Source: Chengkuizengella sp. SCS-71B
GTDB taxonomy: Bacteria > Bacillota > Bacilli > Paenibacillales > KCTC-33759
Length of the DNA: 64,000 nt
Assembly (NCBI RefSeq): GCF_040100845.1
Contig: NZ_JAZHSH010000001.1
Coordinates: forward strand, 1,426,001-1,490,000
Direction of reading: 5' to 3'
The notes under the pieces were generated by a model. It made no database searches. It was not told the DNA's origin and worked only from the letters and a program-made list of their open reading frames with translations. Both the position numbers and the translations under genes were made by a program. Numbering within the stretch: the first letter of the stretch is position 1; each line of letters opens with the position of its first letter. Below are positions 46,203 to 55,316 of this stretch, piece by piece.

Positions 46203-46664
46203 TTGATTATTAGACTTGCTGAAGCAAAAGATATTGAACAATTAATAAAAATGAGATGGGATAGTACCATTGAAGTTGATGAAAGTAAAAAAAATGAATC
46301 TTATGATGATTTTGAAAAGGAATGTCAAATCTTTTTAGAGAATGCACTTAATAGTAGTCAATGGTATATATGGGTTGCAGTGGAAAAGGATACAATCTTA
46401 TCACACATTTACATAGAATTAATACAAAAAGTACCACGCCCTGGTAGAACAACCAATCCTTTTGCATATATGACGAACGTTTATACTGTTCCCGAATATA
46501 GAAATATAGGTGTCGGAAGTAAAGTATTAGATTCAATAAACAAATGGATTAAAAAAAACAACTATGAATTTGTTATTGTATGGCCTAGTGATGAAGCTAT
46601 CAACTATTACAAGAAAAATGGTTATGTTCATTGTTCGGAACCTATGGAGTATTTCCCTTCTTGA
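46203..46664 (+). CDS. GNAT-family acetyltransferase
   Basis: A 153-residue protein with the GNAT fold: IIRLAEAKDIEQLIKMRW at the N-terminus and VYTVPEYRNIGVGSKVLDSI as the acetyl-CoA-binding motif A (R-x-x-G-x-G). The C-terminal strand is VIVWPSDEAINYYKKNGYVH. It moves an acetyl group from acetyl-CoA to an unknown amine. The TTG start follows AAGAGGTG with 7-base spacing. The next coding relic begins right after its stop. Confidence 0.85.
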   Translation: MIIRLAEAKDIEQLIKMRWDSTIEVDESKKNESYDDFEKECQIFLENALNSSQWYIWVAVEKDTILSHIYIELIQKVPRPGRTTNPFAYMTNVYTVPEYRNIGVGSKVLDSINKWIKKNNYEFVIVWPSDEAINYYKKNGYVHCSEPMEYFPS

Positions 46665-46666
46665 TA

Positions 46667-46797
46667 TTATAGAAACCATACTTCAGAAAGATGAAGTGTG
46701 TGATATTAAATGGGTGACAAAAAAAGAATTTCAAGAAATATATAATTCTAATAACTTAGTACCAACTCTTCACTATTATAAAATATTTTTTCAATAG
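46667..46797 (+). pseudogene. C-terminal fragment of a Nudix protein
   Basis: ETILQKDEVCDIKWVTKKEF, then QEIYNSNNLVPTLHYYKIFF, and a stop. EV.D.KWVT.EE is the segment that follows the Nudix box in MutT-like proteins. The box itself is gone. Confidence 0.5.
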
Positions 46798-46842
46798 ATT
46801 AGACCCAAGATTACTAACCAAAAAATAAAAAGGAGAGCAGTA

Positions 46843-46938
46843 ATGAAACTTCACTATTATAATGATCCAAATGAGTACTTTAACATAGTTGCACCCTATC
46901 TTGAGAAAGACTGTATGAGAAGACTCTATTATATTTAA
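46843..46938 (+). pseudogene. N-terminal fragment of an acetyltransferase-like protein
   Basis: AAAAGGAGAGCAGTA precedes an ATG and MKLHYYNDPNEYFNIVAPYL then EKD before the frame degrades and stops after 31 codons. The start resembles GNAT proteins of Bacillus that begin with M-x-x-H-x-Y-x-D, but it is too short to be firm. Confidence 0.4.
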
Positions 46939-47050
46939 AACGCTACAAAATATTCAAATTGAGCTTGTTCCAGATGCTGGACATCTATTGAGCTTAGAAA
47001 AAACCGAATATGTAAATGAAGAGATGATTAAGTTTTTTGTTAACCATTGA
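46934..47050 (+). pseudogene. C-terminal fragment of an alpha/beta hydrolase
   Basis: FKTLQNIQIELVPDAGHLLS, then LEKTEYVNEEMIKFFVNH, and a stop. DAGHLLSLE...N..I..F is the catalytic-His end of alpha/beta-hydrolases. It is joined to the acetyltransferase scrap upstream and overlaps the convergent dehydrogenase stop by 11 bases. Confidence 0.6.
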
Positions 47051-47909
47051 GGATAACTCCACCATTATTATGCAGTACTTGTCCAGAAACATAAGCAGAA
47101 TCGTTGCAAGCGAGGAAAACAAAACTTGGAGCAAGCTCTTTAGGTTGTCCTGGTCGCTTCATTGGGGTATCTCCACCAAATGTACTGACTTGATCCGCTG
47201 TGAATGTTGAAGGGATAAGAGGAGTCCAGATAGGACCAGGAGCTACTGCATTAACGCGAATCCCTTTATCTGCTAATTGTAAAGATAAGGATCGTGTAAA
47301 CGAAACGACAGCTCCTTTAGTGGAGGAGTAATCTAAAAGTTCTTTATGTCCTTGATATGCTACAATGGAAGCTGTATTAATGATACTGCTACCTTGTTTC
47401 ATATGAGGAAGAGCAGCTTTAGTTAAATAAAAAATAGAAAATATATTTGTCTGGAATGTTCTTTCCCATTGTTCGGTAGTAATTTGATCTATTGATTTTT
47501 GCGGATGCTGCTCTGCTGCATTATTTACTAAAATATTCAACTCGCCAAAAGAGTCAATGCATTTCTGTACAACTTCTTTGCAAAAAATTTCATCCGTGAT
47601 ATCCCCAGCTAATAGTAAACATTGCTGATTTTCATTTTCAATGTGTTTCTTTGTTTCCTCTGCGTCTTCGTGTTCATTTAAATAAATGATGACGATGTTT
47701 GCTCCTTCTTTCGCAAAAGCTATTGCTGCGGCTCTACCAATCCCACTATCTCCTCCTGTTATAATAGCAACCTTCCCTTGCAATTTTGCTGCTGGTTTAT
47801 ATTGATCATCTATAAATTGGGGTAAGGGATTCATTTCTGATTCAATGCCTGGTTGATGGTTTTGATGCTGAGAAGGTAATGTTTTTGTCTTGTTTTCATT
47901 ATTGCTCAT
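47040..47909 (-). CDS. Short-chain dehydrogenase/reductase, general-stress type
   Basis: A 289-residue SDR with a 45-residue polar N-terminal extension (KTKTLPSQHQNHQPGIESEM), as in the B. subtilis YdaD/YhdF (GS39) group. GGDSGIGR near residue 52 is the NAD(P)-binding turn, NNAA the second motif, and YSSTKGA has the catalytic Tyr and Lys. PGPIWTPLIPS follows. It oxidises or reduces an unknown alcohol; relatives are sigma-B stress genes and spore-associated. AAAGGAG precedes the ATG. The gene is complete, unlike its left neighbours. Confidence 0.9.
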   Translation of the reverse strand: MSNNENKTKTLPSQHQNHQPGIESEMNPLPQFIDDQYKPAAKLQGKVAIITGGDSGIGRAAAIAFAKEGANIVIIYLNEHEDAEETKKHIENENQQCLLLAGDITDEIFCKEVVQKCIDSFGELNILVNNAAEQHPQKSIDQITTEQWERTFQTNIFSIFYLTKAALPHMKQGSSIINTASIVAYQGHKELLDYSSTKGAVVSFTRSLSLQLADKGIRVNAVAPGPIWTPLIPSTFTADQVSTFGGDTPMKRPGQPKELAPSFVFLACNDSAYVSGQVLHNNGGVILNG

Positions 47910-48002
47910 AATAGAAACTCCTTTCAGTGTACACGTATAATCAGCTGTATTTTACCCGGAATTTCTAATTTATAACAATGTATTTTTGTTGAATTAACTT
48001 TT

Positions 48003-48452
48003 TTAAAAATGATTGATTTGTTGCATATGATGTGCATCATGTTTCAAAGTTCCTTTAAAATAACTAATCAAATTTAGCTCTTTATCATTGATCTTAAAAG
48101 TTGAACTTAACTCTTCTTCGCTTTTCTCTTCAAGTATAGAGACTATACTTTCTCGACAGTCTATCAAACTGTCTATAATTTCATTAAAAGAAACTTCAGA
48201 ACGTGTATACTCAGAAGCTTTGTTATTCATTTCATTTACGTTTACATCACTTTTCAAACTAGCATTTGGAACCATGATTGGTATTCGCTCCTGTAATATA
48301 TAACGATCCCAGAACATCAAATGGCTTATGATCTCTGCTATTGACCACTTATTCTCAGCAATGGGTTGATAGATTGTTTCTTGTTCAAGTTTCTTTAAGC
48401 TTCGTGCCCAAACATTTAATTGCAATAACTCATTTAATAGATCTTTTTTCAT
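48003..48452 (-). CDS. DinB-family (DinB_2) protein
   Basis: A 149-residue four-helix protein: LLQLNVWARSLKKL, ENKWSIAEIISHLMFWDRYI and KGTLKHDAHHMQQINHF. His residues in the SHLMFWD and HDAHH segments match the three-His metal site of DinB-like thiol transferases and hydrolases. The substrate is unknown. The start is the ATG at 48452, because the upstream ATG (48464) overlaps GGAGG. It points the same way as the dehydrogenase with a 93-base gap. Confidence 0.83.
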   Translation of the reverse strand: MKKDLLNELLQLNVWARSLKKLEQETIYQPIAENKWSIAEIISHLMFWDRYILQERIPIMVPNASLKSDVNVNEMNNKASEYTRSEVSFNEIIDSLIDCRESIVSILEEKSEEELSSTFKINDKELNLISYFKGTLKHDAHHMQQINHF

Positions 48453-48535
48453 TTCATCCTCCATAATGTGGAAATTTAGATTCTCTTTATATTATACTAA
48501 AAGGTACTTAAACAAAAGAGTAGGGAGAGATGTCA

Positions 48536-48770
48536 ATGACTAAAGTACTAGTTATGGGAGGCACTGAGTTTGTAGTGAAATCCTTTAGTAAAGGGTTTGA
48601 TTTCAAAAGGATACATAATTGATTTGATAACTAGTAGTAGTAGAAAGGTAGATTACAAGTAATAGATAGAGGTAAATTGTGCACTAGCGTTGCATCAAAG
48701 ATAACATAGAAAATAAAATGAGTATAATTTACTAAAAATGGAATTTATGATGTGATTTTCATGGAATTAT
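48536..48770 (+). pseudogene. NAD-dependent epimerase remnant
   Basis: AGGGAGAGATGTCA leads to an ATG and MTKVLVMGGTEFVVKSF. Shifted pieces KGYIIDLI/TSSSRKVDY and then NGIYDVIF follow. Together they track the N-terminal Rossmann part of NAD-dependent epimerase/dehydratases (MGGT.F). It is cut at about 48770 by the IS4-type element, and no matching C-terminal half is seen beyond it. Confidence 0.6.
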
Positions 48771-50111
48771 CATAAAAAAACTCCTATTGTAAAGATAAGG
48801 ACGCGTTACCCATAATCTAAACAAAAGGAGCCAACCATGGGTAACATACACAATTTCCATACCATTTGTCAATGTTTTTCTTTGATTTCGAAGGAAAATT
48901 TCCTTTTTCCTATTGCAGACTATCGTACGCATAAGTTAACTACGATAAAAAGTATCAAGTTATTTCTAGCCTCTCAAATTGCGAATTGGGAAAATTATAA
49001 ACAAATTTCAAGAGAATTACGTACCAGTGAAGCTCTTCAGCAAAGTCTAGATCTACCAAGTATTAGTCCGTCTCAACTCTCACGTCGAATAAGAGAACTA
49101 CCTACAGAAATGTTAGAAGCGTTATTCTTTGAAATGATCGGTAAAGTAAAGTCTAAAACTTCTATCGCTTGTAGCAGAGTCGGCCCACTTCGGATTCTTG
49201 ATTCTACTAGCTTGAAGCTTCCTGCTACTTTAGCTAATTGGGCGAAGATTAATCATAAATCGACCCAAGTCAAGATTCATATGCGTGTGCTTTCTCTTCC
49301 AAATGGAAGAGTCATTCCAGAAAAAGCGATCCCTTCAACAGGAAATGTGAATGATTGTGAAACCATGGATATCCTAGTGGAAGATCACGACACCATATAC
49401 GTTATGGATCGTGGTTATGTAAAATACGCACAGTTCGATCAGTGGATCGAAGACAATGTTCGCTTCGTGATGCGTATTAATGAAAAGCATGGGGTTTTAA
49501 GGGTTGAGGAAGAACTGCCTGTTCCACCGGACACCCACATTATTCGGGACGCGATCATCCAATTAGGAAGTGCGTATACACAAACGGAAAAAAGCATAAG
49601 ACTTGTAGAGTTTATGGATGAAAAAGAACGTAAATATAGAATAGCTACCTCTTGTTTTGACTTAAGTGCAACAGAGATTGCAGATATTTATCGTCAACGA
49701 TGGCTTATTGAATTATTCTTTAAATGGTTGAAGCAACACCTACGTCTTGTAAAACTATACAGCTATGAACCTCAAGGAATTTGGAATCAAATTTTTATTG
49801 TACTCATCGCCTATGCAATTGCCATGTATATTGAGCTAGGAAGCAGAACTAAACTAAGTACCTGGGATGTACTACAATGTCTACGAACTTGTTGGGATAA
49901 AAAGTGGTCCGTTATGTTGAGTGAACTTCATCTGAAACCTACTCGAAACTCAAAGGGGAGACAGAAAGTGCCTCGATCGGTGAAACCACCTCCGAGATTA
50001 AATACATCGGTAGGTATCATCAAGCCAAAGAAAAGATAAATTAGGGAAAGAAATAACATCCAAAAAATGGATTAACGCGTCATTTTCTGACCTCTTCACT
50101 TTTTTTCCTAA
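48771..50111 (+). mobile_element. IS4-family insertion sequence, apparently complete
   Basis: The ends carry matching imperfect inverted repeats: CATAAAAAAACT...GACGCGTTACCCAT on the left, and on the right AGGAAAAAAAGTG...TGACGCGTTAATCCAT read on the other strand. They frame one intact transposase gene. Exact ends and target duplication could not be fixed by eye. It interrupts or abuts the epimerase relic. Confidence 0.7.
48837..50039 (+). CDS. IS4-family transposase
   Basis: The 400-residue DDE transposase is uninterrupted. RILDSTSLKLP holds the first Asp, YVMDRGYVKYAQFDQWI the second, and IYRQRWLIELFFKWLKQHL is the Y-R-W-x-I-E-x-F-F-K signature with the catalytic Glu. The N-terminal region (ISPSQLSRRIRELP) is a helix-turn-helix-like DNA-binding part, and the basic tail ends PKKR. 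It could be active. The start ATG is preceded by AAAAGGAGCC. Confidence 0.92.
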   Translation: MGNIHNFHTICQCFSLISKENFLFPIADYRTHKLTTIKSIKLFLASQIANWENYKQISRELRTSEALQQSLDLPSISPSQLSRRIRELPTEMLEALFFEMIGKVKSKTSIACSRVGPLRILDSTSLKLPATLANWAKINHKSTQVKIHMRVLSLPNGRVIPEKAIPSTGNVNDCETMDILVEDHDTIYVMDRGYVKYAQFDQWIEDNVRFVMRINEKHGVLRVEEELPVPPDTHIIRDAIIQLGSAYTQTEKSIRLVEFMDEKERKYRIATSCFDLSATEIADIYRQRWLIELFFKWLKQHLRLVKLYSYEPQGIWNQIFIVLIAYAIAMYIELGSRTKLSTWDVLQCLRTCWDKKWSVMLSELHLKPTRNSKGRQKVPRSVKPPPRLNTSVGIIKPKKR

Positions 50112-50595
50112 TTTCTCAAAAAGAAAATTGTAAAATTTTTCTAAATTACTTATTTTACAAACTATGTTGCTTTTTTTGCAACGCTAATGTAAATTGTGGC
50201 CTTATATGAAGAAAAGATAGCTCCTTTTAGTGAATAGAGGGAATTCATGGTCTTATTTCGTTAAACTCACTCGAAAATACAATGAAATAGCCATTTTTGA
50301 CCAAAATAAGACCACCAATTACCGTTAATTTCAAAAATGTACTGAAAAGAAAAGAATAAGACCATTAAATACCTCTAATTAAATATTAAGTACCTTAGCC
50401 CCCCTCAGTATTCATAGTTCACCTTATTACATATATTTTTCTTTTCTTCATCCCTATTGAAAGTCAGACTAGTAGAGTACACTGATAAATCATAGTTGGT
50501 TCATGGATGCGATAGTGCAGGAATTACAAATTTTCCTACATTCCATATCTTCTTTTTATTGAAGGGGGTTTTATGAAATGGTTGGTAAGGGTAAA
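50112..50595. other. Intergenic stretch with no gene
   Basis: No supported frame. At 50268-50370 short similar words recur on both strands (GGTCTTATT / AATAAGACC), giving an imperfect inverted repeat around 50247-50365. A GAAGGGGGTTTT ribosome-site-like sequence at 50561 leads only to a 9-codon frame. Confidence 0.45.
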
Positions 50596-51180
50596 TTAGA
50601 ATTTTTCGTTGATCAATTTTTCAACTTCAGCAAGCATTCCTTTTCTAGTTGCATCATCCACGGTTGGAACTGCACCGAAAAATTGGTGATGAATCGACTC
50701 TATACCAACAAAGTCTAAAATACCTGAATCAGATGTTTGTTTTAAGGAGCTAGACATGCCAACTTGATCATAAAATTCTGTAGGAGCACCAGTTGTGTTG
50801 ATAATAAGTCCTTTTTTACCTTCTAAGTGTTTTACATATCCACCTTGCTCATCTACTGAATAAGCAAATCCATAAGCAAAAACCCGATCGATGTACCCTT
50901 TTAAAATTGCCGGCAAACCAGTCCACCAAATTGGATAAATGAAAGTAATCACATCTGCATTTTTTATATGTTCTTGTTCAGCTTGAATATCACTCGGCAT
51001 ATTTCCTGATTGGAATGTTTCAAAGTCACTTCCACTTAAAACAGGTTCGAATCCTAAAGCATAAAGATCTCTGACTACTACTTCATGTCCTTTATCTTTC
51101 AATGAATTTACTACTGTCTCCTTTATAGCATGGTTAAAACTTTGTGGATTTGGATGTGCATAAACAATTAAATGTTTCAT
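50596..51180 (-). CDS. NAD(P)H quinone reductase / flavodoxin-fold oxidoreductase (NQO1/KefF-like)
   Basis: A 194-residue flavoprotein: HLIVYAHPNPQSFNHAI at the FMN/FAD loop, IKNADVITFIYPIWWTGLPA and LKGYIDRVFAYGFAY. These are the conserved blocks of the NQO1/YwrO/KefF family, which reduce quinones or aldehydes by two electrons. It is divergent from an HxlR-type regulator 205 bases away. In B. subtilis, DUF24/HxlR regulators such as YodB control azoreductases in the same way, so thiol-reactive quinone stress is the likely signal. Confidence 0.9.
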   Translation of the reverse strand: MKHLIVYAHPNPQSFNHAIKETVVNSLKDKGHEVVVRDLYALGFEPVLSGSDFETFQSGNMPSDIQAEQEHIKNADVITFIYPIWWTGLPAILKGYIDRVFAYGFAYSVDEQGGYVKHLEGKKGLIINTTGAPTEFYDQVGMSSSLKQTSDSGILDFVGIESIHHQFFGAVPTVDDATRKGMLAEVEKLINEKF

Positions 51181-51385
51181 GATTAAATCTTCGCTCCTTT
51201 AATTTTAAATTTAATGTATCCAGTAAAGTAACATATAATTAAAAATGTTAATATACTTAATTACTTATAGCAAGTATGTACTTTTATGTTATATACTATC
51301 CTTAAAGTAAGTAAAAGAGGTTCACAATTGGTAAAACTGAATACTCCAGTTCGTTAATATTAATGAGGTTATACGAGGTGAAACA

Positions 51386-51715
51386 ATGGGGAATTTTAAA
51401 ATCAATGATAAAATTTTTAGTTGTCCCGTGGACTTAACTCTAAATACAATTATGGGAAAATGGAAGGCGGTTATACTAAGTCATCTAATAGATGGGAAGA
51501 AAAGATATGGAGAGCTTCAAAAGTTACTTCCCGATGTCACAGACAGAGTATTAACAAAACAATTAAGGGAATTAGAAAGGGATGGAATTATAACACGTAA
51601 AGTGTATCCAGTTGTGCCTCCAAAGGTAGAATACAGTTTAACTGAAAGAGGAAAAACAATTAATCCCATATTGGATGCCATGTCAGAGTGGGGATCGAAA
51701 TTCAAAGTGGATTAA
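51386..51715 (+). CDS. HxlR-family (DUF24) transcriptional regulator
   Basis: A 109-residue winged-helix protein: TIMGKWKAVILSHLIDGKKR, YGELQKLLPDVTDRVLTKQL and RELERDGIITRKVYPVVPPK. A cysteine at residue 10 (IFSCPVDLTL) sits where YodB/HypR-type sensors keep their redox Cys. It probably represses the divergent quinone reductase and itself by binding the 51181-51385 interval. GAGGTGAAAC precedes the ATG. Confidence 0.9.
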   Translation: MGNFKINDKIFSCPVDLTLNTIMGKWKAVILSHLIDGKKRYGELQKLLPDVTDRVLTKQLRELERDGIITRKVYPVVPPKVEYSLTERGKTINPILDAMSEWGSKFKVD

Positions 51716-51820
51716 ATTAGATCAGAAAATGAATTCATTGATGTTCTAATTATTGGTTTGTGCTATAATACTATCATTGTTATACTTGTACATCCTTTTT
51801 AAGAATTAAGGAGTGAAAAA

Positions 51821-52327
51821 ATGTTCAAATTAAGTGAAATTAAAGAATTAGTTAGACTAGTAGATAAATCTACACTGCAAGAACTTGAAATTGAAAATGA
51901 AGGTGCGCGATTATCAATTCGTAAACCGGCAACAAACACAGAAATAATCCCACAAATCGTACAGCAAACTCCTGTAGTATCTCAGCCAGTTATACAGGAA
52001 GTCCCTCAAACTCTACAAAAATCAAAAGTTGAAGAACAGTCTGTTGAAGTAAATAAATCAAATCTAACCGAGTCACAAGACGATAATTTACATAAAATCA
52101 CATCGCCAATGGTAGGTACATTTTACATTGCTCCTTCCCCAGGTGCAGATCCTTTTGTGAAAAAAGGTGATAAAGTCGCTAACGATACCGTAGTATGTAT
52201 AGTTGAGGCAATGAAGCTTATGAACGAGATCGAAGCTGAAATAAAAGGTGAAATCGTAGAAGTTTTAGTAGAAGATGGTCACTTGGTTGAATTTGGTCAG
52301 CCGTTATTTTTAGTAAAACCAGAATAA
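51821..52327 (+). CDS. accB: Biotin carboxyl carrier protein of acetyl-CoA carboxylase
   Basis: The 168-residue protein has an N-terminal docking helix (FKLSEIKELVRLVDKSTLQE), a Gln/Pro-rich linker and a biotinyl domain from about residue 92. EAMKLMNEIEA contains the biotin-accepting Lys. It carries CO2 between biotin carboxylase and the transferase for malonyl-CoA formation, the first step in fatty acid synthesis and also the source of extender units for the polyketide genes. AAGGAGTG precedes the ATG. accC follows after 51 bases in the same operon. Confidence 0.96.
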   Translation: MFKLSEIKELVRLVDKSTLQELEIENEGARLSIRKPATNTEIIPQIVQQTPVVSQPVIQEVPQTLQKSKVEEQSVEVNKSNLTESQDDNLHKITSPMVGTFYIAPSPGADPFVKKGDKVANDTVVCIVEAMKLMNEIEAEIKGEIVEVLVEDGHLVEFGQPLFLVKPE

Positions 52328-52378
52328 TGACATTGACATTATTTATTTCTATGAAGACATCGCTTGGGAGGATATAGT

Positions 52379-53722
52379 ATGAGGTTTCAAAAAATTTTAA
52401 TCGCTAACCGTGGTGAAATAGCCGTTCGGATTATTCGAGCATGCCATGAAATGGGGATTCAAACAGTAGCTGTTTATTCTGAAGCAGACAAGGATTCTCT
52501 CCATGTTCGATTAGCGGATGAAGCATATTGTATAGGTCCAACCTTATCTAAGGACAGTTATTTAAATTTAACCAATATTATGAGTATTGCAACTTTAACC
52601 GGATCGGATGCTATACATCCCGGTTATGGATTCTTAGCAGAAAATGCTGATTTCGCTGAAATATGTGAGTCTTGTAACATTGCATTTATCGGCCCGTCAC
52701 CTGAAGCAATAACAAAGATGGGGGATAAAGCAGTAGCTAAAGATACGATGAAAAGCGCAAATGTTCCAGTTATTCCTGGTACGGATGGGCTCATTGAAGA
52801 TATTGATGAAGCTGTAATGATCAGTAAAGATATTGGATATCCTGTTCTTATTAAAGCAACTGCAGGTGGTGGAGGTAAGGGTATCCGAATTGCGGAAAAT
52901 GAAGAGATGCTAATTCACCAAATCACAGCAGCTCAACAAGAAGCTGAGAAAGCCTTTGGGAATGCAGGTGTATATTTAGAGAAATTTTTAACAGGAATGA
53001 AACATGTGGAGATTCAAGTCATTGCGGATAAACATGGGAATGCAGTTCATCTTGGCGAAAGAGATTGCTCTATACAACGGAGGAGACAAAAATTATTAGA
53101 AGAAGCACCTTGTCCCGTTTTGACACCTCAGATCCGTAAAGAAATGGGGGAAGCTGCTGTACGTGCTGCAAAAGCAGTTCAGTATTCAGGAGCGGGCACA
53201 CTTGAGTTTTTACTTGGACCAGACGGGAAATTCTATTTCATGGAAATGAATACAAGAATCCAAGTCGAGCACCCAGTTACCGAGATGGTTACAAACATTG
53301 ATTTGATCAAGGAAATGATTTCTATAGCAGAGGGGAAACATTTATCATTTGCCCAAGAAGATGTAGAAATTGAAGGATGGTCTATTGAATGTCGAATTAA
53401 TGCTGAAAACCCTGATAAAAACTTTATGCCTTCTGCAGGTCAAATTAAGTTCTATTTACCTCCTGGTGGATTGGGAGTGAGAGTAGATAGTGCCGCATAT
53501 CCAGGGTATACCATATCACCACACTATGATTCAATGATTGCAAAGTTGATTGTGTGGGGAAAAACCAGGGAAGAAGCAATTAATAGGATGAAAAGAGCAT
53601 TATCGGAATTTACGATAGATGGTATTCATACTACAATTCCCTTCCATTTAAAATTACTTTCCAATGAAAAGTTTATTCAAGGGGATTTTGATATTAAGTT
53701 TTTAGAGGAAAACGAAGTATAA
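52379..53722 (+). CDS. accC: Biotin carboxylase subunit of acetyl-CoA carboxylase
   Basis: A 447-residue ATP-grasp enzyme that carboxylates biotin on AccB. It has [20 protein letters not shown] at the N-terminus, [15 protein letters not shown] as the ATP Gly-rich loop, and [35 protein letters not shown] forms the active site. Length and motifs are standard. The ATG at 52379 is used because GGGAGG stands 6-11 bases before it; a TTG 15 bases upstream overlaps that site. Confidence 0.97.
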   Translation: MRFQKILIANRGEIAVRIIRACHEMGIQTVAVYSEADKDSLHVRLADEAYCIGPTLSKDSYLNLTNIMSIATLTGSDAIHPGYGFLAENADFAEICESCNIAFIGPSPEAITKMGDKAVAKDTMKSANVPVIPGTDGLIEDIDEAVMISKDIGYPVLIKATAGGGGKGIRIAENEEMLIHQITAAQQEAEKAFGNAGVYLEKFLTGMKHVEIQVIADKHGNAVHLGERDCSIQRRRQKLLEEAPCPVLTPQIRKEMGEAAVRAAKAVQYSGAGTLEFLLGPDGKFYFMEMNTRIQVEHPVTEMVTNIDLIKEMISIAEGKHLSFAQEDVEIEGWSIECRINAENPDKNFMPSAGQIKFYLPPGGLGVRVDSAAYPGYTISPHYDSMIAKLIVWGKTREEAINRMKRALSEFTIDGIHTTIPFHLKLLSNEKFIQGDFDIKFLEENEV

Positions 53723-53854
53723 TTTATTACTTCAACTCCTGTTTGTCATATAATTTGTAAGGTGTTATATTATAGTAGTAAGTGTAAAGTATTAGGAGAA
53801 AAAATTAAATTAATTTGAAAAATTTACGCGTTAATCTAAGAGGAGGTAATGTTG

Positions 53855-54271
53855 ATGAATACAGTCGCTCTTGATTATGAGAAGACTGAAATGGGTCATA
53901 TTCAAATTGCACCTGAGGTCGTTGAAGTCATTGCCGGTTTGGCAACGGTTGAGATTGAAGGTGTAGCGGGAATGAGCGGAGGTTTTGCAGGTGGGATAGC
54001 AGAGCTTCTTGGAAGAAAAAATCTATCTAAGGGTGTAAAGGTAGAGGTAGGTGAAAAAGAAGCAGCGGTTGATGTATCTATTATTGTTGAATATGGATTT
54101 AGAATACCGGATGTTTCTCAAGAAATTCAGCAAAACGTAAAAAATGCAATTGAATCAATGACTGGACTTCAAGTTGTAGAAGTAAATGTACATATTCATG
54201 ATGTGCATATTACTCAGGAAGAAAAAGTTAAAAATGAAATTGAAGAAATTAAACCACAACGCGTAAAATAA
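53855..54271 (+). CDS. yqhY: Asp23/Gls24-family envelope stress protein (YqhY-like)
   Basis: A 138-residue Asp23 protein: GHIQIAPEVVEVIAGLATVE, VAGMSGGFAGGIAELLGRKN and VSIIVEYGFRIPDVSQEIQQ. It is acidic and has no membrane helix. In B. subtilis yqhY sits between accC and nusB, as here; its loss there selects mutations in acetyl-CoA carboxylase, tying it to lipid synthesis. The ATG at 53855 is favoured: AGGAGG ends 8 bases before it. A terminator follows at 54298. Confidence 0.93.
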   Translation: MNTVALDYEKTEMGHIQIAPEVVEVIAGLATVEIEGVAGMSGGFAGGIAELLGRKNLSKGVKVEVGEKEAAVDVSIIVEYGFRIPDVSQEIQQNVKNAIESMTGLQVVEVNVHIHDVHITQEEKVKNEIEEIKPQRVK

Positions 54272-54297
54272 TTTCGATGATCATAAATGACAATAAG

Positions 54298-54328
54298 ACC
54301 CCCTCACATTAGCAGGGGGTTTCATTTT
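54298..54328 (+). terminator. Terminator after the Asp23 gene
   Basis: ACCCCCT pairs with AGGGGGT around a 9-base loop, followed by TTCATTTT. It separates accBC-yqhY from amaP. Confidence 0.85.
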
Positions 54329-54388
54329 AAAATAAACTACATATGTAGAAGAAATTTCAGTTGCATTGAGAAAGGAGTTTGATCTATC

Positions 54389-54922
54389 TTGAAAATCTTT
54401 GATCGATTGTTATTATTTCTATACAGTATTTTTGTTACTGTAGTTTCTTTATTTGTTGTTATTCAGATGCTTCAAACAGGTGATATTAATCTACCTTATC
54501 TAAATGATGTGCAAGAAATAATATTCTATGTCATTGTTGCTGTTGTTGTGCTCATTAGCATTCGTTTTATATATATTACTTTACGTTCCAATTCTGCTAC
54601 AAAACCCAGCATAGATCAACGAAACGATTATGGTGATATAAAAATTTCAATGGAGACGATAGAGCAGGTTGCATTAAAAGCTGCTGCTAGAGTAAAAGGA
54701 ACTAAAGATACAAAAGCAAAAATCACGGCAAGCCAATCAGGAATTGAAGTGAAAATAAAAACTTATGTTGATGGTGAAACTGCTATTCCAAAGCTAACTG
54801 AAGAAATCCAACAAAATGTGAATGATTACATTGAAGATGTAACAGGAATCCCTGTTTCTAATGTTTCTGTTTTAGTAGTTAATATCTTTCAATCTAATAC
54901 TTTCAAAAGTAGAGTAGAGTAA
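54389..54922 (+). CDS. amaP: AmaP-like membrane anchor of Asp23-family proteins
   Basis: A 177-residue protein with two N-terminal membrane helices (residues 5-25 and 45-65) and a cytosolic Asp23-like domain. That domain holds IKISMETIEQVALKAAARVK and EEIQQNVNDYIEDVTGIPVS. In staphylococci AmaP anchors Asp23 at the membrane; position after an Asp23 gene and before DUF2273 is the same. The TTG at 54389 follows AAAGGAG with an 11-base gap. Name by family and context. Confidence 0.85.
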   Translation: MKIFDRLLLFLYSIFVTVVSLFVVIQMLQTGDINLPYLNDVQEIIFYVIVAVVVLISIRFIYITLRSNSATKPSIDQRNDYGDIKISMETIEQVALKAAARVKGTKDTKAKITASQSGIEVKIKTYVDGETAIPKLTEEIQQNVNDYIEDVTGIPVSNVSVLVVNIFQSNTFKSRVE

Positions 54923-54937
54923 AGGGGGGAGCTCCCG

Positions 54938-55165
54938 ATGTGGAAAGATTTATGGGAACGGCACCCAGGAAAATTGATAGGGGTAATGATTGGAATTTTT
55001 TTTGGTATTATATATTTAATTGTAGGTTTTTGGGATACATTTATGTTTGCACTTATTGTTCTTATTGGTTTTTATATCGGTAGAAAAGTGGATTCAAAAG
55101 AAAGTATGGAAATTTATACAAAAGTAAAGTTACGATTGTTAAGATTTTTAGATCGTTATCGATAA
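54938..55165 (+). CDS. DUF2273 small membrane protein
   Basis: A 75-residue protein with two hydrophobic helices (LIGVMIGIFFGIIYLIVGFW and TFMFALIVLIGFYIGRKVDS) and a basic C-terminus. This is the DUF2273 pattern, normally next to AmaP/Asp23 genes. AAAGGGGGGAG precedes the ATG, 16 bases after amaP. It probably helps form the envelope-stress complex; mechanism unknown. Confidence 0.85.
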   Translation: MWKDLWERHPGKLIGVMIGIFFGIIYLIVGFWDTFMFALIVLIGFYIGRKVDSKESMEIYTKVKLRLLRFLDRYR

Positions 55166-55177
55166 ATGCAGCCCTTA

Positions 55178-55213
55178 GATTTAAATCCCTATAAGAAATT
55201 ATGGGGCTTTTTG
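55178..55213 (+). terminator. Terminator after the amaP unit
   Basis: AAATCCCTATAA pairs with TTATGGGGCTT with a 4-base loop and ends in TTTTT. Confidence 0.75.
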
Positions 55214-55217
55214 TTTG

Positions 55218-55282
55218 TTGTTTGTACAAAAAACGTATACTATAGTATAGAGATCAGAAATACATACATCAGAAATACATAC
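55218..55282 (+). promoter_or_regulatory. nusB operon promoter with palindrome and tandem repeat
   Basis: A candidate sigma-A promoter is TTGTTT at 55218-55223 and TATAGT at 55241-55246 with a 17-base spacer. The -10 lies inside the perfect palindrome TATACTATAGTATA (55236-55249). Right after it a 15-base unit, ATCAGAAATACATAC, is repeated twice (55253-55282). The layout could bind a regulator or simply be slippage. Confidence 0.5.
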
Positions 55283-55316
55283 ATCAATAGATTGAGCTAT
55301 CAAATGGAGGAATAAA

